From JAILZP01 sp037444185 (GTDB lineage: Bacteria; Bacillota; Desulfotomaculia; Desulfotomaculales; Desulfocucumaceae), in NCBI GenBank assembly GCA_037444185.1, contig JBBIMW010000006.1, positions 1 to 64,000 on the forward strand: 64,000 nucleotides of DNA, written 5' to 3'. Position numbers and translations under genes: made by a program. Under the pieces are notes generated by a model that had not been told where the DNA came from, searched no databases, and saw only the letters and a program-made list of their open reading frames with translations. Of this stretch, positions 50,878 to 60,167 are shown piece by piece. Position 1 is the stretch's first letter; each line of letters starts with the position of its first letter.

Positions 50878-51672
50878 ATGGCTGAACACTCCCTGGAAAA
50901 CCCGGTGCATTCGGTGGAAAGGGCTTTATCCATACTGGAAGCCCTTGGACAAAAAACCCAGGGATACGGCTGTACAGAACTGGGACAGCTGCTGGGCCTG
51001 CATAAAAGCACCGTGCACAGGCTTATATCAACCCTCCAGGCATACGGCTTCGCTGAGAAGGATCCCGTCACCGATCGCTACAGGCTGGGCAACAGAATAA
51101 TATATCTGGGAATGGAGGCGCTAAACAGCCTGGACTTCCGCAAGGTGGCCCTTCCATATATGGTGGAGCTGGTTGAAATATCCAGGGAGACGGTTCAGCT
51201 GGCGATCCTGGACAACGGCGAGGTTCTCTTCGTGGAGCGGGACCACTCCCCGGAGGCAATTACAGTCAACCTGGGACTGAGGGGACCCGTACACTGCACG
51301 GCCGAAGGCAAGGCCTTGCTGGCCCACCTCCCCGTGGAGAATGCCATCAGCATACTAAAAAATGTAGATATGCGGCAGTTTACAATAAACACCATCACGG
51401 ACCCCAACCACATGATCCACCACCTGGAAAAGGTCCGCTCCCAGGGTTTCGCCATCAACGCGGAGGAACTGGTGGAAGGGGTCAGGGCCATGGCTGCGCC
51501 GGTGTACAACCATACCGGCAAGGTCATTGCGGCCCTGAGCATCACGGGGCCAAGCACCAGGCTCTCCCTAGAAAGGATATACAGGCTGGTCACTGTATTG
51601 AAAGAAACATGCACCTCCATATCAAACCAGATGGGCTACCGCGGCGGATACGCCCGCAAGGAACCGGGCTGA
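50878..51672 (+). CDS. IclR-family transcriptional regulator
   Basis: This 264-residue protein from ATG 50878 (AGAGGAGG upstream) has an N-terminal winged helix (SVERALSILEALGQ; GCTELGQLLGLHKSTVHRLISTLQAYGFAEKD). The IclR effector domain contains VHCTAEGKALLAHLP and RSQGFAINAEELVEGVRAMAAPVYNHTGKVIAALSITGP. IclR proteins often control acetate and aromatic-acid use. It lies 57 bases upstream of an acetyl/acyl-CoA synthetase in the same direction, so local control of acetate activation is likely. The effector is unknown. Confidence 0.92.
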   Translation: MAEHSLENPVHSVERALSILEALGQKTQGYGCTELGQLLGLHKSTVHRLISTLQAYGFAEKDPVTDRYRLGNRIIYLGMEALNSLDFRKVALPYMVELVEISRETVQLAILDNGEVLFVERDHSPEAITVNLGLRGPVHCTAEGKALLAHLPVENAISILKNVDMRQFTINTITDPNHMIHHLEKVRSQGFAINAEELVEGVRAMAAPVYNHTGKVIAALSITGPSTRLSLERIYRLVTVLKETCTSISNQMGYRGGYARKEPG

Positions 51673-51729
51673 CGGCCGCAGTGCGGTCAATAAATATTTA
51701 GATTCTCAATTCAAAGGAGTTGTGCGCAG

Positions 51730-53433
51730 GTGAAAAACAGACATCCCCAAGGCTCCGCTGCAAACAATAAAAGCAACCTTAACGACTATGACTCGGCCTA
51801 TGCCACTTTCCGGTGGGAATATGCGGAAAAGGATCTCGGGTGGAGACAAGGCGAACCGGTGAATATAGCCCATGCCTGCGTTGATCGTCACGTTGCGGAG
51901 GGCAGGGGCGACCGGGTGGCCCTGATCAGCGTAAATGACGTCGGCAGAGAACAATACACTTTCAAAGACCTGCAAAATCTCACCAACAAGTTTGCCAACG
52001 CGCTAAAATCCATGGGCATCCGCAGGGGCGAAAGGGTTGTGCTGTTGTTGCCGGCGGGACCGGAGTTTTACATAAGTCTTCTTGGAACGGTAAAGACAGG
52101 GGCCATAGCCGTCCCCCTGCACACTAAATACATGGGTGACGCCATAAAGAATTTTCTCCTGGATAGTGAACCTTCATGCATAATCACCGCTTCCCCTTTG
52201 CGGCAGCGAATTCCCAGGGAGGTGGTCCCGTCCCTGCGCAGGGTGATACTGGTGGATGACCGGAACAGTGAGTGGAGTTGGCATAACCTGCTGGCGTCTT
52301 CTGACGGGAACCCCGCCACGGAATGGATGAGCCGGGAGGATCCCATGCTCCTTTTATATACATCGGGGTCGACCGGCAATCCCAAGGGAGTGGTCCACGT
52401 TCACGGGGGCGCCCCGCAATACTACCAAACCGGCCGCTGGGTGCTGGATCTTAAAGATCGTGACACATACTGGTGCACCGCCGACCCGGGCTGGGTAACG
52501 GGGATATCGTACGGGGTCTGGGCACCCCTCTTGAATGGAGCAACCTCGATAACCTACGGCGGGCCTTTTGACGCCGACAGATGGTACAGCCTGCTGGAAA
52601 AAAATAGAATAACCATCTGGTACACCACTCCCACGAGCCTGAGAATGCTGATGTCGGCAGGTGCCGGCAAGCTGCACCATTACAACCTGAAGTCTTTGAG
52701 GAAAATATTGAGTGTCGGGGAGCCATTAAACCCCATAGTCAACCGTTGGAGCCTGAGCGTATTCAACATGCCGGTCTATGACAGCTGGTGGATGACCGAA
52801 ACAGGGGCCCTGATGATTGCCAATTTTTCCTGCCTGCCGGTAAAACCGGGTTCCATGGGAAAACCTATCCCGGGTATTCATGCCGCAGTGATAAACGAGC
52901 GCGGCGAAGAGCTCCCCCCCCTGGAAATGGGACAGCTGGCCATTAAGTCAGGATGGCCCGCAATGATGAGGGATATATGGAAAGACAGAGACAAATACAA
53001 TGAATACTTCCGTCTGTCACCCTGGTATCTTACCGGGGACCTGGCGTACAGGGATCGGGACGGCTATTTTTGGTTCCAGGGGCGTATCGACGATGTCATC
53101 AAGGTCGAAAGCGAAAGAGTGGGCCCCTTCGAGATTGAAAGCAAGCTGGCTGAGCATCCGGCCGTGAACGAGGCCGGGGTCATCGGCAAGCCGGACCCGA
53201 TAAAGGGCGAAATAATCAAGGCGTTCATCGTTTTAAACAACAATTACTCCTGGTCGGCGGAGCTGAAACAGGATATAAGTGAATTCATCAAAACCAGTCT
53301 GGCCCCACACCTGGTGCCTGATGAAATACAGATCTGCCCGGTCCTGCCCCGCACCAGAAGCGGCAAGTTGATGAGAAGAGTACTGAAATCCTGGGAATTG
53401 GGTCTGCCGGTATCAGAGATCACCATGGAGTAG
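51730..53433 (+). CDS. Acetyl/short-chain acyl-CoA synthetase
   Basis: This 567-residue AMP-forming ligase has the ATP loop YTSGSTGNPKGVVHVHGG near residue 218, an acetyl-CoA-synthetase-type DTYWCTADPGWVTGISYGVWAPLLNG, YDSWWMTETGALMI, YLTGDLAYRDRDGYFWFQGRIDDVIK, and the catalytic C-terminal Lys motif RTRSGKLMRR. It is shorter than Acs and closer to the Bacillus AcsA form. It makes acyl-CoA from a carboxylate, ATP and CoA. The GTG start follows GGAGTTGTGCGCAG. Acetate is the likely but unproven substrate. Confidence 0.88.
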   Translation: MKNRHPQGSAANNKSNLNDYDSAYATFRWEYAEKDLGWRQGEPVNIAHACVDRHVAEGRGDRVALISVNDVGREQYTFKDLQNLTNKFANALKSMGIRRGERVVLLLPAGPEFYISLLGTVKTGAIAVPLHTKYMGDAIKNFLLDSEPSCIITASPLRQRIPREVVPSLRRVILVDDRNSEWSWHNLLASSDGNPATEWMSREDPMLLLYTSGSTGNPKGVVHVHGGAPQYYQTGRWVLDLKDRDTYWCTADPGWVTGISYGVWAPLLNGATSITYGGPFDADRWYSLLEKNRITIWYTTPTSLRMLMSAGAGKLHHYNLKSLRKILSVGEPLNPIVNRWSLSVFNMPVYDSWWMTETGALMIANFSCLPVKPGSMGKPIPGIHAAVINERGEELPPLEMGQLAIKSGWPAMMRDIWKDRDKYNEYFRLSPWYLTGDLAYRDRDGYFWFQGRIDDVIKVESERVGPFEIESKLAEHPAVNEAGVIGKPDPIKGEIIKAFIVLNNNYSWSAELKQDISEFIKTSLAPHLVPDEIQICPVLPRTRSGKLMRRVLKSWELGLPVSEITME

Positions 53434-53584
53434 TCCGCCCGCCTGAGAGTCTGGGGTCGCCGGAGGCCGCAGTTGAACCCTGCAATAATGCAAAACAGAT
53501 TTAATTTACGGCAATTAGACTGAAATTTATTAACATTCAATTTTATTTAATGTATAAATAACAGTAGTCCGAAATAACAGAACG

Positions 53585-53605
53585 ATGTTTTTTTATGCGA
53601 AACAT
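53585..53605. promoter_or_regulatory. Candidate operator upstream of the acetate permease unit
   Basis: ATGTTT-N9-AAACAT is embedded in TTTATGCGAAACATGG. A nearly identical block, TCAATGCGAAACATC, lies upstream of acs at 55866-55879. It is 125 bases before the DUF485 gene. Confidence 0.5.
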
Positions 53606-53729
53606 GGTCGGACAAAAACAGCCGAACGGGGGTGTCGCCCATGGCATAAAAACAACCGGCCGGGAAAAACCAAAAAGGTTTCTGGCTGATTGATTTATTG
53701 ATTGAAAGAGGTAAAAGGGGGATTAAATA

Positions 53730-54035
53730 ATGGCCAGCATAAAAGAAATAGAAGGGTCCCAGGAATTCAGAAACCTGATCCGAAGCCGCTGGCAGGTGGC
53801 GATTGTTTTAACCATTTTGCAGTTTATAGCTTATTATGGCTTCATCCTCATGGTCGCTTACGCCAAGCCCACCATGGCCATCAAAATAGGGACCGTCACC
53901 ACCCTTGCCGTCATCATGGGCATGCTGGTGATCGTGGCCACCTTTATCCTGACCCTGATATACGTTTTGTGGGCAAATAAAAACTACGACAACAATGTCG
54001 TGGATCTGGTCAAAAAAATCCAGAGAGTGGGTTAG
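53730..54035 (+). CDS. DUF485 membrane protein, partner of the acetate symporter
   Basis: This 101-residue protein has the DUF485 (YjcH) pattern: a cytosolic start EFRNLIRSRWQVAIVLTILQFIAYYGFILMVAYAKP and a second helix VIMGMLVIVATFILTLIYVLWANKNYD. The gene sits before actP in many bacteria. It is 52 bases before the symporter gene here. The function is probably assembly or modulation of the permease. Confidence 0.9.
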   Translation: MASIKEIEGSQEFRNLIRSRWQVAIVLTILQFIAYYGFILMVAYAKPTMAIKIGTVTTLAVIMGMLVIVATFILTLIYVLWANKNYDNNVVDLVKKIQRVG

Positions 54036-54087
54036 TCCGCCGAAACCTTGTCTTGTCCAGCCTAAAAATAAGGGGGGTTAAATTTAT

Positions 54088-55626
54088 ATGCAAACCACCG
54101 TCGGTCAACCTACTTTCCTGGCGATCATATTTTTCCTTGTATTCATTTCCTTCACACTCTACATCACTTACCTGGCGGCCAAAAAGACGAAAACCACCAC
54201 GGAATTCTACGCCGCAGCCCGGCAGATTACAGGCTTTCAGAACGGCGTAGCCCTGGCCGGGGATTACATGAGCGCCGCGTCCTTCCTGGGCATTGCCGGC
54301 TTGGTGGCCCTCAGCGGCTTTGACGGCATGATCTTCGCAACCGGGTGGCTGGTGGGCTGGCCGATTATGCTCTTTCTGATTGCCGAGCAGGTGCGCAACC
54401 TGGGCAAATACACCTTCGGCGACGTGGTGGCATACCGCCTGAAAAACCGCCCGATTCGGATTACCGTCGCCTCGGCCGGTATTGTCGTGGTTCTGTTTTA
54501 TTTAATACCTCAAATGGTGGGCTCGGGCACTTTAATCAAATTACTGTTCGGGTTTCCCTACGAGACAGCGGTAATGATCGTCGGCGCGGTAATGATCACA
54601 TATGTGCTGTTCGGCGGAATGATCGCCACCACCTGGGTGCAAATCATCAAAGCCGGCCTGCTGATAGGCGGCGTCACCATAATGATGATCATTGCCATGG
54701 CACACTTTTCCTTCAACCCGGTAAAGCTGTACTCCGCCGTCGCGGCAAAGTACGGGGGGGCCGCACTGCTTCCCGGCGGACTGGTTAAAAATCCCATTGA
54801 CACCATTTCTCTGGGCCTGGCCCTGATGTTCGGCGTGCTGGGGCTGCCGCACATTCTGATGCGGTTCTACACCGTACCCGACGCCAAAGAGGCCCGCAAG
54901 TCCATCGCCTGGGCCACAGGCTGCATCGGATATTTCTACCTCATGATCCCCATCGTGGGCTTCAGTTCCGCAGTGCTGGTGGGCAGGGAAATGATCGCCA
55001 AGATCGACAGGGGCGGCAACATGGCCGCGCCGCTGCTGGCTGAATTCATCGGCGGGCCGGCCTTCCTGGGCTTCATCAGCGCCGTGGCCTTCGCCACCAT
55101 TCTGGCGGTGGTGGCGGGACTCACCCTAGCCGGCGCCAGCGCACTGGCCCATGACCTGTACACCAATGTCGTAAAGGGCGGCAAGGCCACTGAAGCTGAG
55201 CAGGTGCGGGTGGCCCGGGCGTGCACGTTGATCATCGGCGCCCTGTCAATACTGCTGGGCATCGTCTTCAAGGGCCAGAACGTGGCCTTCCTGGTGGGAC
55301 TGGTTTTCGCCGTGGCCTGCAGCGCCAACTTCCCGGCCATATTCCTGTCCATTGTCTGGAAGAGGCTCACCACCCCCGGAGCCATTGCCTCCATCGTTGT
55401 GGGAGCCGCCTCGGCCATAATACTGATAATACTCAGCCCCACGGTATGGGTGACCATCTTGAAAAACCCCAAGGCCATTTTCCCGCTGGCCAATCCCGCC
55501 ATCATCTCCATGCCACTAGCTTTCATCACGGCCTACGTAGTGTCGATGATGGCGCCGGAAAAGGAATCCGAAGAAAAATACGACGCCATGCGCACCAGGA
55601 CCTACCTTGGGGTGGGGGCCGAATAA
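54088..55626 (+). CDS. actP: Cation/acetate symporter, sodium:solute symporter family
   Basis: This 512-residue SSS-family protein has about 13 helices. ActP-like features include TTEFYAAARQITGFQNGVALAGDYMSAASFLGIAGLVALSGFDGM, the sodium-site segment VGSGTLIKLLFGFPYETAVMIV, and LMFGVLGLPHILMRFYTVPDAKEARKS. It takes up acetate, and possibly propionate or pyruvate, with sodium or protons. It is preceded by DUF485 and followed by its own terminator; acs follows 300 bases on. Confidence 0.92.
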   Translation: MQTTVGQPTFLAIIFFLVFISFTLYITYLAAKKTKTTTEFYAAARQITGFQNGVALAGDYMSAASFLGIAGLVALSGFDGMIFATGWLVGWPIMLFLIAEQVRNLGKYTFGDVVAYRLKNRPIRITVASAGIVVVLFYLIPQMVGSGTLIKLLFGFPYETAVMIVGAVMITYVLFGGMIATTWVQIIKAGLLIGGVTIMMIIAMAHFSFNPVKLYSAVAAKYGGAALLPGGLVKNPIDTISLGLALMFGVLGLPHILMRFYTVPDAKEARKSIAWATGCIGYFYLMIPIVGFSSAVLVGREMIAKIDRGGNMAAPLLAEFIGGPAFLGFISAVAFATILAVVAGLTLAGASALAHDLYTNVVKGGKATEAEQVRVARACTLIIGALSILLGIVFKGQNVAFLVGLVFAVACSANFPAIFLSIVWKRLTTPGAIASIVVGAASAIILIILSPTVWVTILKNPKAIFPLANPAIISMPLAFITAYVVSMMAPEKESEEKYDAMRTRTYLGVGAE

Positions 55627-55656
55627 ATCGCAAATGCAGGAAAAAATGCTGCCGCC

Positions 55657-55687
55657 ATAGCCAGGGTTTAATTCCTGGCTATTTTTT
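55657..55687 (+). terminator. Rho-independent terminator of the permease unit
   Basis: ATAGCCAGG / CCTGGCTAT arms (9 bp, perfect) flank an 8-base loop and six T follow, 30 bases after the actP stop. Confidence 0.92.
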
Positions 55688-55852
55688 CTACGGCCGCAAA
55701 TCCCGGCCGGGAATACCGTCAATCCATTTTTTAAGACGGGGTGAGCGCTGGCAACCGTTAAAGCTGCTCCAGCGTCATGCTAACCATTAATTTTTGCCTT
55801 TTGCCTGAAATATCTTAACTTTCTGTCGCCAATAGGTTAACCTATATGTGTG

Positions 55853-55878
55853 AAACAGTGTTTTTCAATGCGAAACAT
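55853..55878. promoter_or_regulatory. Candidate operator array upstream of acs
   Basis: GAAACA-G-TGTTTT followed by ATGCGAAACAT gives three alternating half-sites. The last part matches the element at 53585-53605 (ATGCGAAACAT). It is 55 bases before the acs start. Confidence 0.5.
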
Positions 55879-55932
55879 CTATGGGTGACGAAGTCATTAG
55901 ATAGGAAAATCAATCCTTAAGGAGGTTATCGC

Positions 55933-57885
55933 ATGTCTCAGCACGAAGGCGCGCTGGAAGCTCTGCTTCAGGAGGACCGGGTTTTTTATCCGCCGCCGGC
56001 GTTTACCGCCCAAGCCAATGTTAAGGACAACAGCCTGTACGAATTGGCCGGGGAAGACAGGGAGGGGTTTTGGGCCAGGATGGCCGGTCGGCTTGATTGG
56101 TACCGGGAATGGGACAAGGTGCTGGAGTGGACCCCCCCCTTCGCCAAGTGGTTCATCAATGGAAAACTGAATGTCTCCTACAACTGCATTGACCGCCACC
56201 TCAAAACATGGCGGAAAACGAAGGCGGCACTAATATGGGAGGGGGAGCCCGGTGACGACCGCATACTCACCTACCAGGATCTGTACCGGGAAGTCACCAA
56301 ATGTGCCAATATGCTTAAAAAGATGGGAATCCAGCGCGGCGACCGGGTCACCATCTATCTGGGGATGATCCCTGAACTGCCCATCACCATGCTGGCCTGC
56401 GCCCGGATAGGGGCCCCGCACAGCGTGGTTTTCGGAGGGTTCAGCTCCGAATCGCTGGCCGACCGGATCAATGACTGCCAGGCGAAATTGCTTGTCACGG
56501 CAGATGGCGGCTGGCGCAGGGGAGGCATCGTTCCGCTGAAGAAAAACTGTGACGACGCACTGACGAAATGCCCCTCAGTGGAAAAGGTGCTGCTGATCAG
56601 GCGCACCGGCCAGGATATTGATTTTGTAGAGGGACGGGACTTCTGGTACCATGACTTGATTCAGGACGCCCCCATCGGCTGCGAGCCGGAACACATGGAC
56701 GCCGAAGACCCCCTGTTCATTCTGTACACCAGCGGGTCCACAGGGAAGCCCAAGGGGGTACTGCACACCACCGGTGGCTATCTCACCGGAGTGGCCGCCA
56801 CCCATCATTATATCTTCGACATCAAGGACGACGACATATTCTGGTGCACCGCCGACATCGGCTGGGTCACCGGGCACAGCTATATTATATACGGCCCGCT
56901 GGCCAACGGCTGCACCAGCGTGATGTATGAAGGCAGCCCGGACTGGCCGGCCAGGGACCGTTTCTGGGCCATTATAGAAAAATTCGGGGTTAACATACTG
57001 TACACCGCCCCCACCGCCATCCGGGCCTTTATGAAGTGGGGAACGGAATGGCCGGAGAAAAGGGATCTGTCCACCCTGCGGTTACTGGGCTCCGTGGGCG
57101 AACCCATCAACCCGGAAGCCTGGATGTGGTATTACAAGCATATTGGAGGGGAAAGGTGCCCCATCGTAGATACATGGTGGCAAACCGAAACCGGGATGAT
57201 TCTGATCTCTCCCCTCCCCGGAGTCACTCCCACCAAGCCTGGATCCGCCACTGTGCCCTTCCCCGGCGTGGACGCTGAAATATGGAGCCCCTCCGGCACT
57301 CCGTTGACAAAGGGATCGGGGGGGTATCTGGTGATCAAATCCCCCTGGCCGGCCATGCTCCGCACTGTGTATGGCGATCCCGACCGCTACGTGCAGCAGT
57401 ATTTCAGCAAGTTCGAAAATACGTATTTTACCGGTGACGGGGCGAAGTGGGACAGCGACGGCTATTTCTGGATTATGGGCCGGGTGGACGACGTGATAAA
57501 CGTCAGCGGTCACCGATTGGGGACCATGGAAATAGAAAGCGCCCTGGTGGATCACCCGGCGGTGGCTGAGGCCGCGGTGATAGGCAAGAGCCACGAATTG
57601 AAAGGCCAGGCGGTGGCGGCCTTCGTCACCCTGAAGGAGGGCATAGATGTTACGGAGGAGTTGAAAACCGAGGTAAAGTCCCATGTAGCCAAGAAAATAG
57701 GCGCCCTGGCCAGGCCCGACGATTTATATTTCACCGCCGAACTGCCCAAGACCAGGAGCGGTAAAATTATGCGCCGCCTGCTAAGGGACATAGCCGAAGG
57801 GCGCGCCCTGGGGGACACCACCACCCTGGCTGACCCCGGCGTAGTGGCGGGCCTCAAGGATCGATACGAGTCCAGCGAGGGATAG
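55933..57885 (+). CDS. acs: Acetyl-CoA synthetase
   Basis: This 650-residue AMP-forming enzyme has full Acs length and motifs: NCIDRHL near residue 74, YTSGSTGKPKGVLHTTGGYL near residue 267, WCTADIGWVTGHSYIIYGPL, VDTWWQTETGMILI, YFTGDGAKWDSDGYFWIMGRVDDVINVSGHRLGT, and the C-terminal catalytic Lys motif KTRSGKIMRRLLRD, the usual site of acetylation control. It turns acetate into acetyl-CoA. A very strong AAGGAGG precedes the ATG, and a terminator follows the gene. With actP it forms an acetate assimilation unit. Confidence 0.95.
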   Translation: MSQHEGALEALLQEDRVFYPPPAFTAQANVKDNSLYELAGEDREGFWARMAGRLDWYREWDKVLEWTPPFAKWFINGKLNVSYNCIDRHLKTWRKTKAALIWEGEPGDDRILTYQDLYREVTKCANMLKKMGIQRGDRVTIYLGMIPELPITMLACARIGAPHSVVFGGFSSESLADRINDCQAKLLVTADGGWRRGGIVPLKKNCDDALTKCPSVEKVLLIRRTGQDIDFVEGRDFWYHDLIQDAPIGCEPEHMDAEDPLFILYTSGSTGKPKGVLHTTGGYLTGVAATHHYIFDIKDDDIFWCTADIGWVTGHSYIIYGPLANGCTSVMYEGSPDWPARDRFWAIIEKFGVNILYTAPTAIRAFMKWGTEWPEKRDLSTLRLLGSVGEPINPEAWMWYYKHIGGERCPIVDTWWQTETGMILISPLPGVTPTKPGSATVPFPGVDAEIWSPSGTPLTKGSGGYLVIKSPWPAMLRTVYGDPDRYVQQYFSKFENTYFTGDGAKWDSDGYFWIMGRVDDVINVSGHRLGTMEIESALVDHPAVAEAAVIGKSHELKGQAVAAFVTLKEGIDVTEELKTEVKSHVAKKIGALARPDDLYFTAELPKTRSGKIMRRLLRDIAEGRALGDTTTLADPGVVAGLKDRYESSEG

Positions 57886-57904
57886 AACGCAGTTACCTAT
57901 TTCG

Positions 57905-57934
57905 CCGGCGGCTCTATCAGCCGCCGGTTTTTTT
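57905..57934 (+). terminator. Rho-independent terminator of acs
   Basis: CCGGCGGCT-CTATC-AGCCGCCGG is followed by seven T. Confidence 0.95.
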
Positions 57935-57968
57935 CGTTTATGAAAACGACAACCGTGTGGCGCGGGAG

Positions 57969-58478
57969 TCAGGGGTCTGAGTTCTGAAACCTGAAGTATG
58001 GCAGCCGCGGCTTCAAGACGGCGAAAACCATTCTGGACAGCAGATAGCTGACCAGAAAAGTGAAAAAATACCCGCCGGCCCAATCAATCATCAGCAGTGG
58101 AAACTCAATGCCGCTGAACCTGGTATGCATCCAGGCCAAGGCAAAGAAAGCCGGCCACAGGTAGGCCGCCGAAAGCCCAAACATACCGAAAAACAAAAGC
58201 CCGAAAGTATCGTTGGCCTCCCGGTTCACCACCTTATAATTGGTTTTTTCTTTCAAGCGCAGAGCCACCATTGACATCTCGTTCAATTCGGCGAGACGGC
58301 TGTTTAACCTGGAATAATGGCCCCGGTTGACCCGGAATACCAGTGACGTGGTAAAGTCTCCTATGACCACGGTTATTATGGCCAGTAAAAACGTGCCGAT
58401 GAAATAGTCGGGCACTGCCCAGCCCGTTATACCATACAGCTGGATCAACAACCCGTCCAGCAAGACCCACCAGTCCAC
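57969..58478 (-). CDS. Membrane protein of unknown function, downstream of TauE/SafE gene
   Basis: This 169-residue protein has about four helices: one N-terminal (YFIGTFLLAIITVVIGDFTTSLVF), a charged cytosolic loop (RVNRGHYSRLNSRLAELNEMSMVALRLKEKTNYK), then GLLFFGMFGLSAAYLWPAFFALAWM and MIDWAGGYFFTFLVSYLLSRMVF. The loop-plus-helix plan is vaguely like EMC3/DUF106 proteins, but I do not assign it. It begins at GTG 58478 behind GGGGTGG, 86 bases after the TauE/SafE stop, so the two are probably co-transcribed. Confidence 0.75.
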   Translation of the reverse strand: MDWWVLLDGLLIQLYGITGWAVPDYFIGTFLLAIITVVIGDFTTSLVFRVNRGHYSRLNSRLAELNEMSMVALRLKEKTNYKVVNREANDTFGLLFFGMFGLSAAYLWPAFFALAWMHTRFSGIEFPLLMIDWAGGYFFTFLVSYLLSRMVFAVLKPRLPYFRFQNSDP

Positions 58479-58564
58479 TCAGTCCCACCCCGCTTGCATG
58501 TATTGTCCACCGGGGGCCGGCGTTTTCAAGCACCCGCCGACCCCGTCCCGAAGACCATGAACCA

Positions 58565-59767
58565 TTATAGCGGCACCCATGACTGCCCGAAAAAGCCCCT
58601 GCTGAAATAAGCCAGGCCTACATATAATGCCAACAGAACAAAAAGACGCTTCAGCCATATGTCGGGAATATATTTCTGAGTGCGCGGACCGATCATGGAG
58701 CCGATGAATATACCCACCAGCTGGGTGCCTATAAGCATCCAGTCCACAGCGGCGCCGGTGAACTTTAGATAGGAGGCGATACTGGTTACCATACTGGCAA
58801 GAACCGCCAGGGCCGATGTGCCGGCCACCACGAACATGGGCAGTCCCACCAGGGAGGTCAGGTAAGGAACGTACAGGAATCCTCCGCCCACTCCCAGGAA
58901 GGATGATATGGCCGCTATAACCACGCCTCCGATAAAGGCCAAAATGGGGCTGAAGCCGAACCCCGATCCAAAGAAGGAAAACTCGATTCTGTTTATACCC
59001 CACTTGGTTACCTTGATTCCCTCCGACTGGACTGAGTCTTTTTCTTTAACGCTCTTTTCAAAGGCCTGGGCCGCAGCCTTGGCCGCCTTTTTGCTTTCCC
59101 GGCCCCTGGGGGTGGTCTCGTACAGCAGGAAGCCGCCCACCACGAACACTGCTACGCCGAACCAACCCTGGTAAGCGCTGAAAGAAATTTTACCACCGGT
59201 CAGTATGGGGATCACCACTGCGCCGAACAATGACCCGGCGCCCAGGGCCAGGCCCAGGGGCCAGGCCAGACGCTTGGCCTTGAGATAGTTAAGGCTGCTG
59301 ATGGTGGCGGAAAGCCCCACCAGCCACTGGTTGGACATGCGGATGCAGTCTGTGAGAACCTTGTTCAACTCCGGAGCCGTCTTTCTGAAGGCCTTGGTAT
59401 AGTCCCCCAGACCATAGACGGTCATGTGGCCGACTCCGGCCATGATACCTCCGAAGGCCCCCACAGTGGAAAAAATCCAGCCCACCCAGATGGCCCAAAG
59501 AAATGCCAAAACGGGGTTAATCCCAGGCGCCCCGGGAATACCCAAAAAGCCCCTGGGTGCGTTGGGATCGATCTGACCCGGCCCGGTTCCCGCCGGGGCC
59601 TTGGCTATGGCCGCGCCCAGCTTGCCTTCCAGTCCAAGGCTGCTGCCCACCGCCGCAGCCTTGGCCCCGGTGGTGGAGCCCGCCGCCAGGCTTCCGAACA
59701 CAAGACTGGTCAAGAGCAAAACCAGAATTAATAATGACAATTTAAAAAAAATGTTTTTCCTGAACAA
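58565..59767 (-). CDS. TauE/SafE-family sulfite/anion exporter
   Basis: This 400-residue protein has a signal-like first helix (LSLLILVLLLTSLVFGSLAAG), then a long Ala/Gly/Pro linker and eight or so helices. The two TauE/SafE half-repeats are WVGWIFSTVGAFGGIMAGVGHMTVYGLG and GGVVIAAISSFLGVGGGFLYVPYLTSLVGLPMFVVAGTSALAV. A charged central cytosolic loop (about 225-255) separates them. Family members export sulfite, sulfoacetate or similar anions. In sulfate reducers they often lie near sulfur genes, but the substrate here is unknown. The start is TTG 59767 with a fair GGGGACAG site. Confidence 0.87.
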   Translation of the reverse strand: MFRKNIFFKLSLLILVLLLTSLVFGSLAAGSTTGAKAAAVGSSLGLEGKLGAAIAKAPAGTGPGQIDPNAPRGFLGIPGAPGINPVLAFLWAIWVGWIFSTVGAFGGIMAGVGHMTVYGLGDYTKAFRKTAPELNKVLTDCIRMSNQWLVGLSATISSLNYLKAKRLAWPLGLALGAGSLFGAVVIPILTGGKISFSAYQGWFGVAVFVVGGFLLYETTPRGRESKKAAKAAAQAFEKSVKEKDSVQSEGIKVTKWGINRIEFSFFGSGFGFSPILAFIGGVVIAAISSFLGVGGGFLYVPYLTSLVGLPMFVVAGTSALAVLASMVTSIASYLKFTGAAVDWMLIGTQLVGIFIGSMIGPRTQKYIPDIWLKRLFVLLALYVGLAYFSRGFFGQSWVPL

Positions 59768-59977
59768 AACTGTCCCCGGTCCGCAGGCCCACCGCCCGGA
59801 TCCCTCCGGAAGGACGGATTCCCGGATGAAATAGACTGTACCGGGTTTTCACCTCTCTTTTTTAAATTACCATACCCGCCATGCCTGTGGAGAATATCTG
59901 TAAAATCAACCCCCTTCCAAAAGATTGATAAACTGAAACAATTCAACTTATTTTTACCGTACCAGAAAACCAGGCTT

Positions 59978-60026
59978 GTCAATGTCAGCCGGGCGACCAT
60001 TCATTTGTCATCTTTTTGACATTGAC
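59978..60026. promoter_or_regulatory. Inverted repeat in the divergent TauE / Mo-enzyme spacer
   Basis: GTCAATGTC (59978-59986) and GACATTGAC (60018-60026) are perfect 9-bp arms, 31 bases apart. TGTCAT and GTC-type repeats lie nearby. A TATAAT at 60095-60100 has no good -35, which would fit activator-dependent transcription of the gene at 60168. Nothing else was seen in the 59768-60167 spacer. Confidence 0.45.
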
Positions 60027-60167
60027 TTGTCTGAAAGGAGACAGCAAAATTGTCATAGAAGCGACATTGTTCACGTCAGTTATCTGATATTTTTTATAAT
60101 ACTAGATTATCTTAAAGATAAATATTTTTTATGGATTACATCTGTGTGGCGGGAGGGATTGTTTTTT

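Noticed and set aside
59976..60167. 64-residue N-terminal extension or signal on the molybdopterin enzyme
   Set aside because: No twin-Arg motif, no ribosome site at 59976, and the 4Fe-4S motif starts naturally from ATG 60168.
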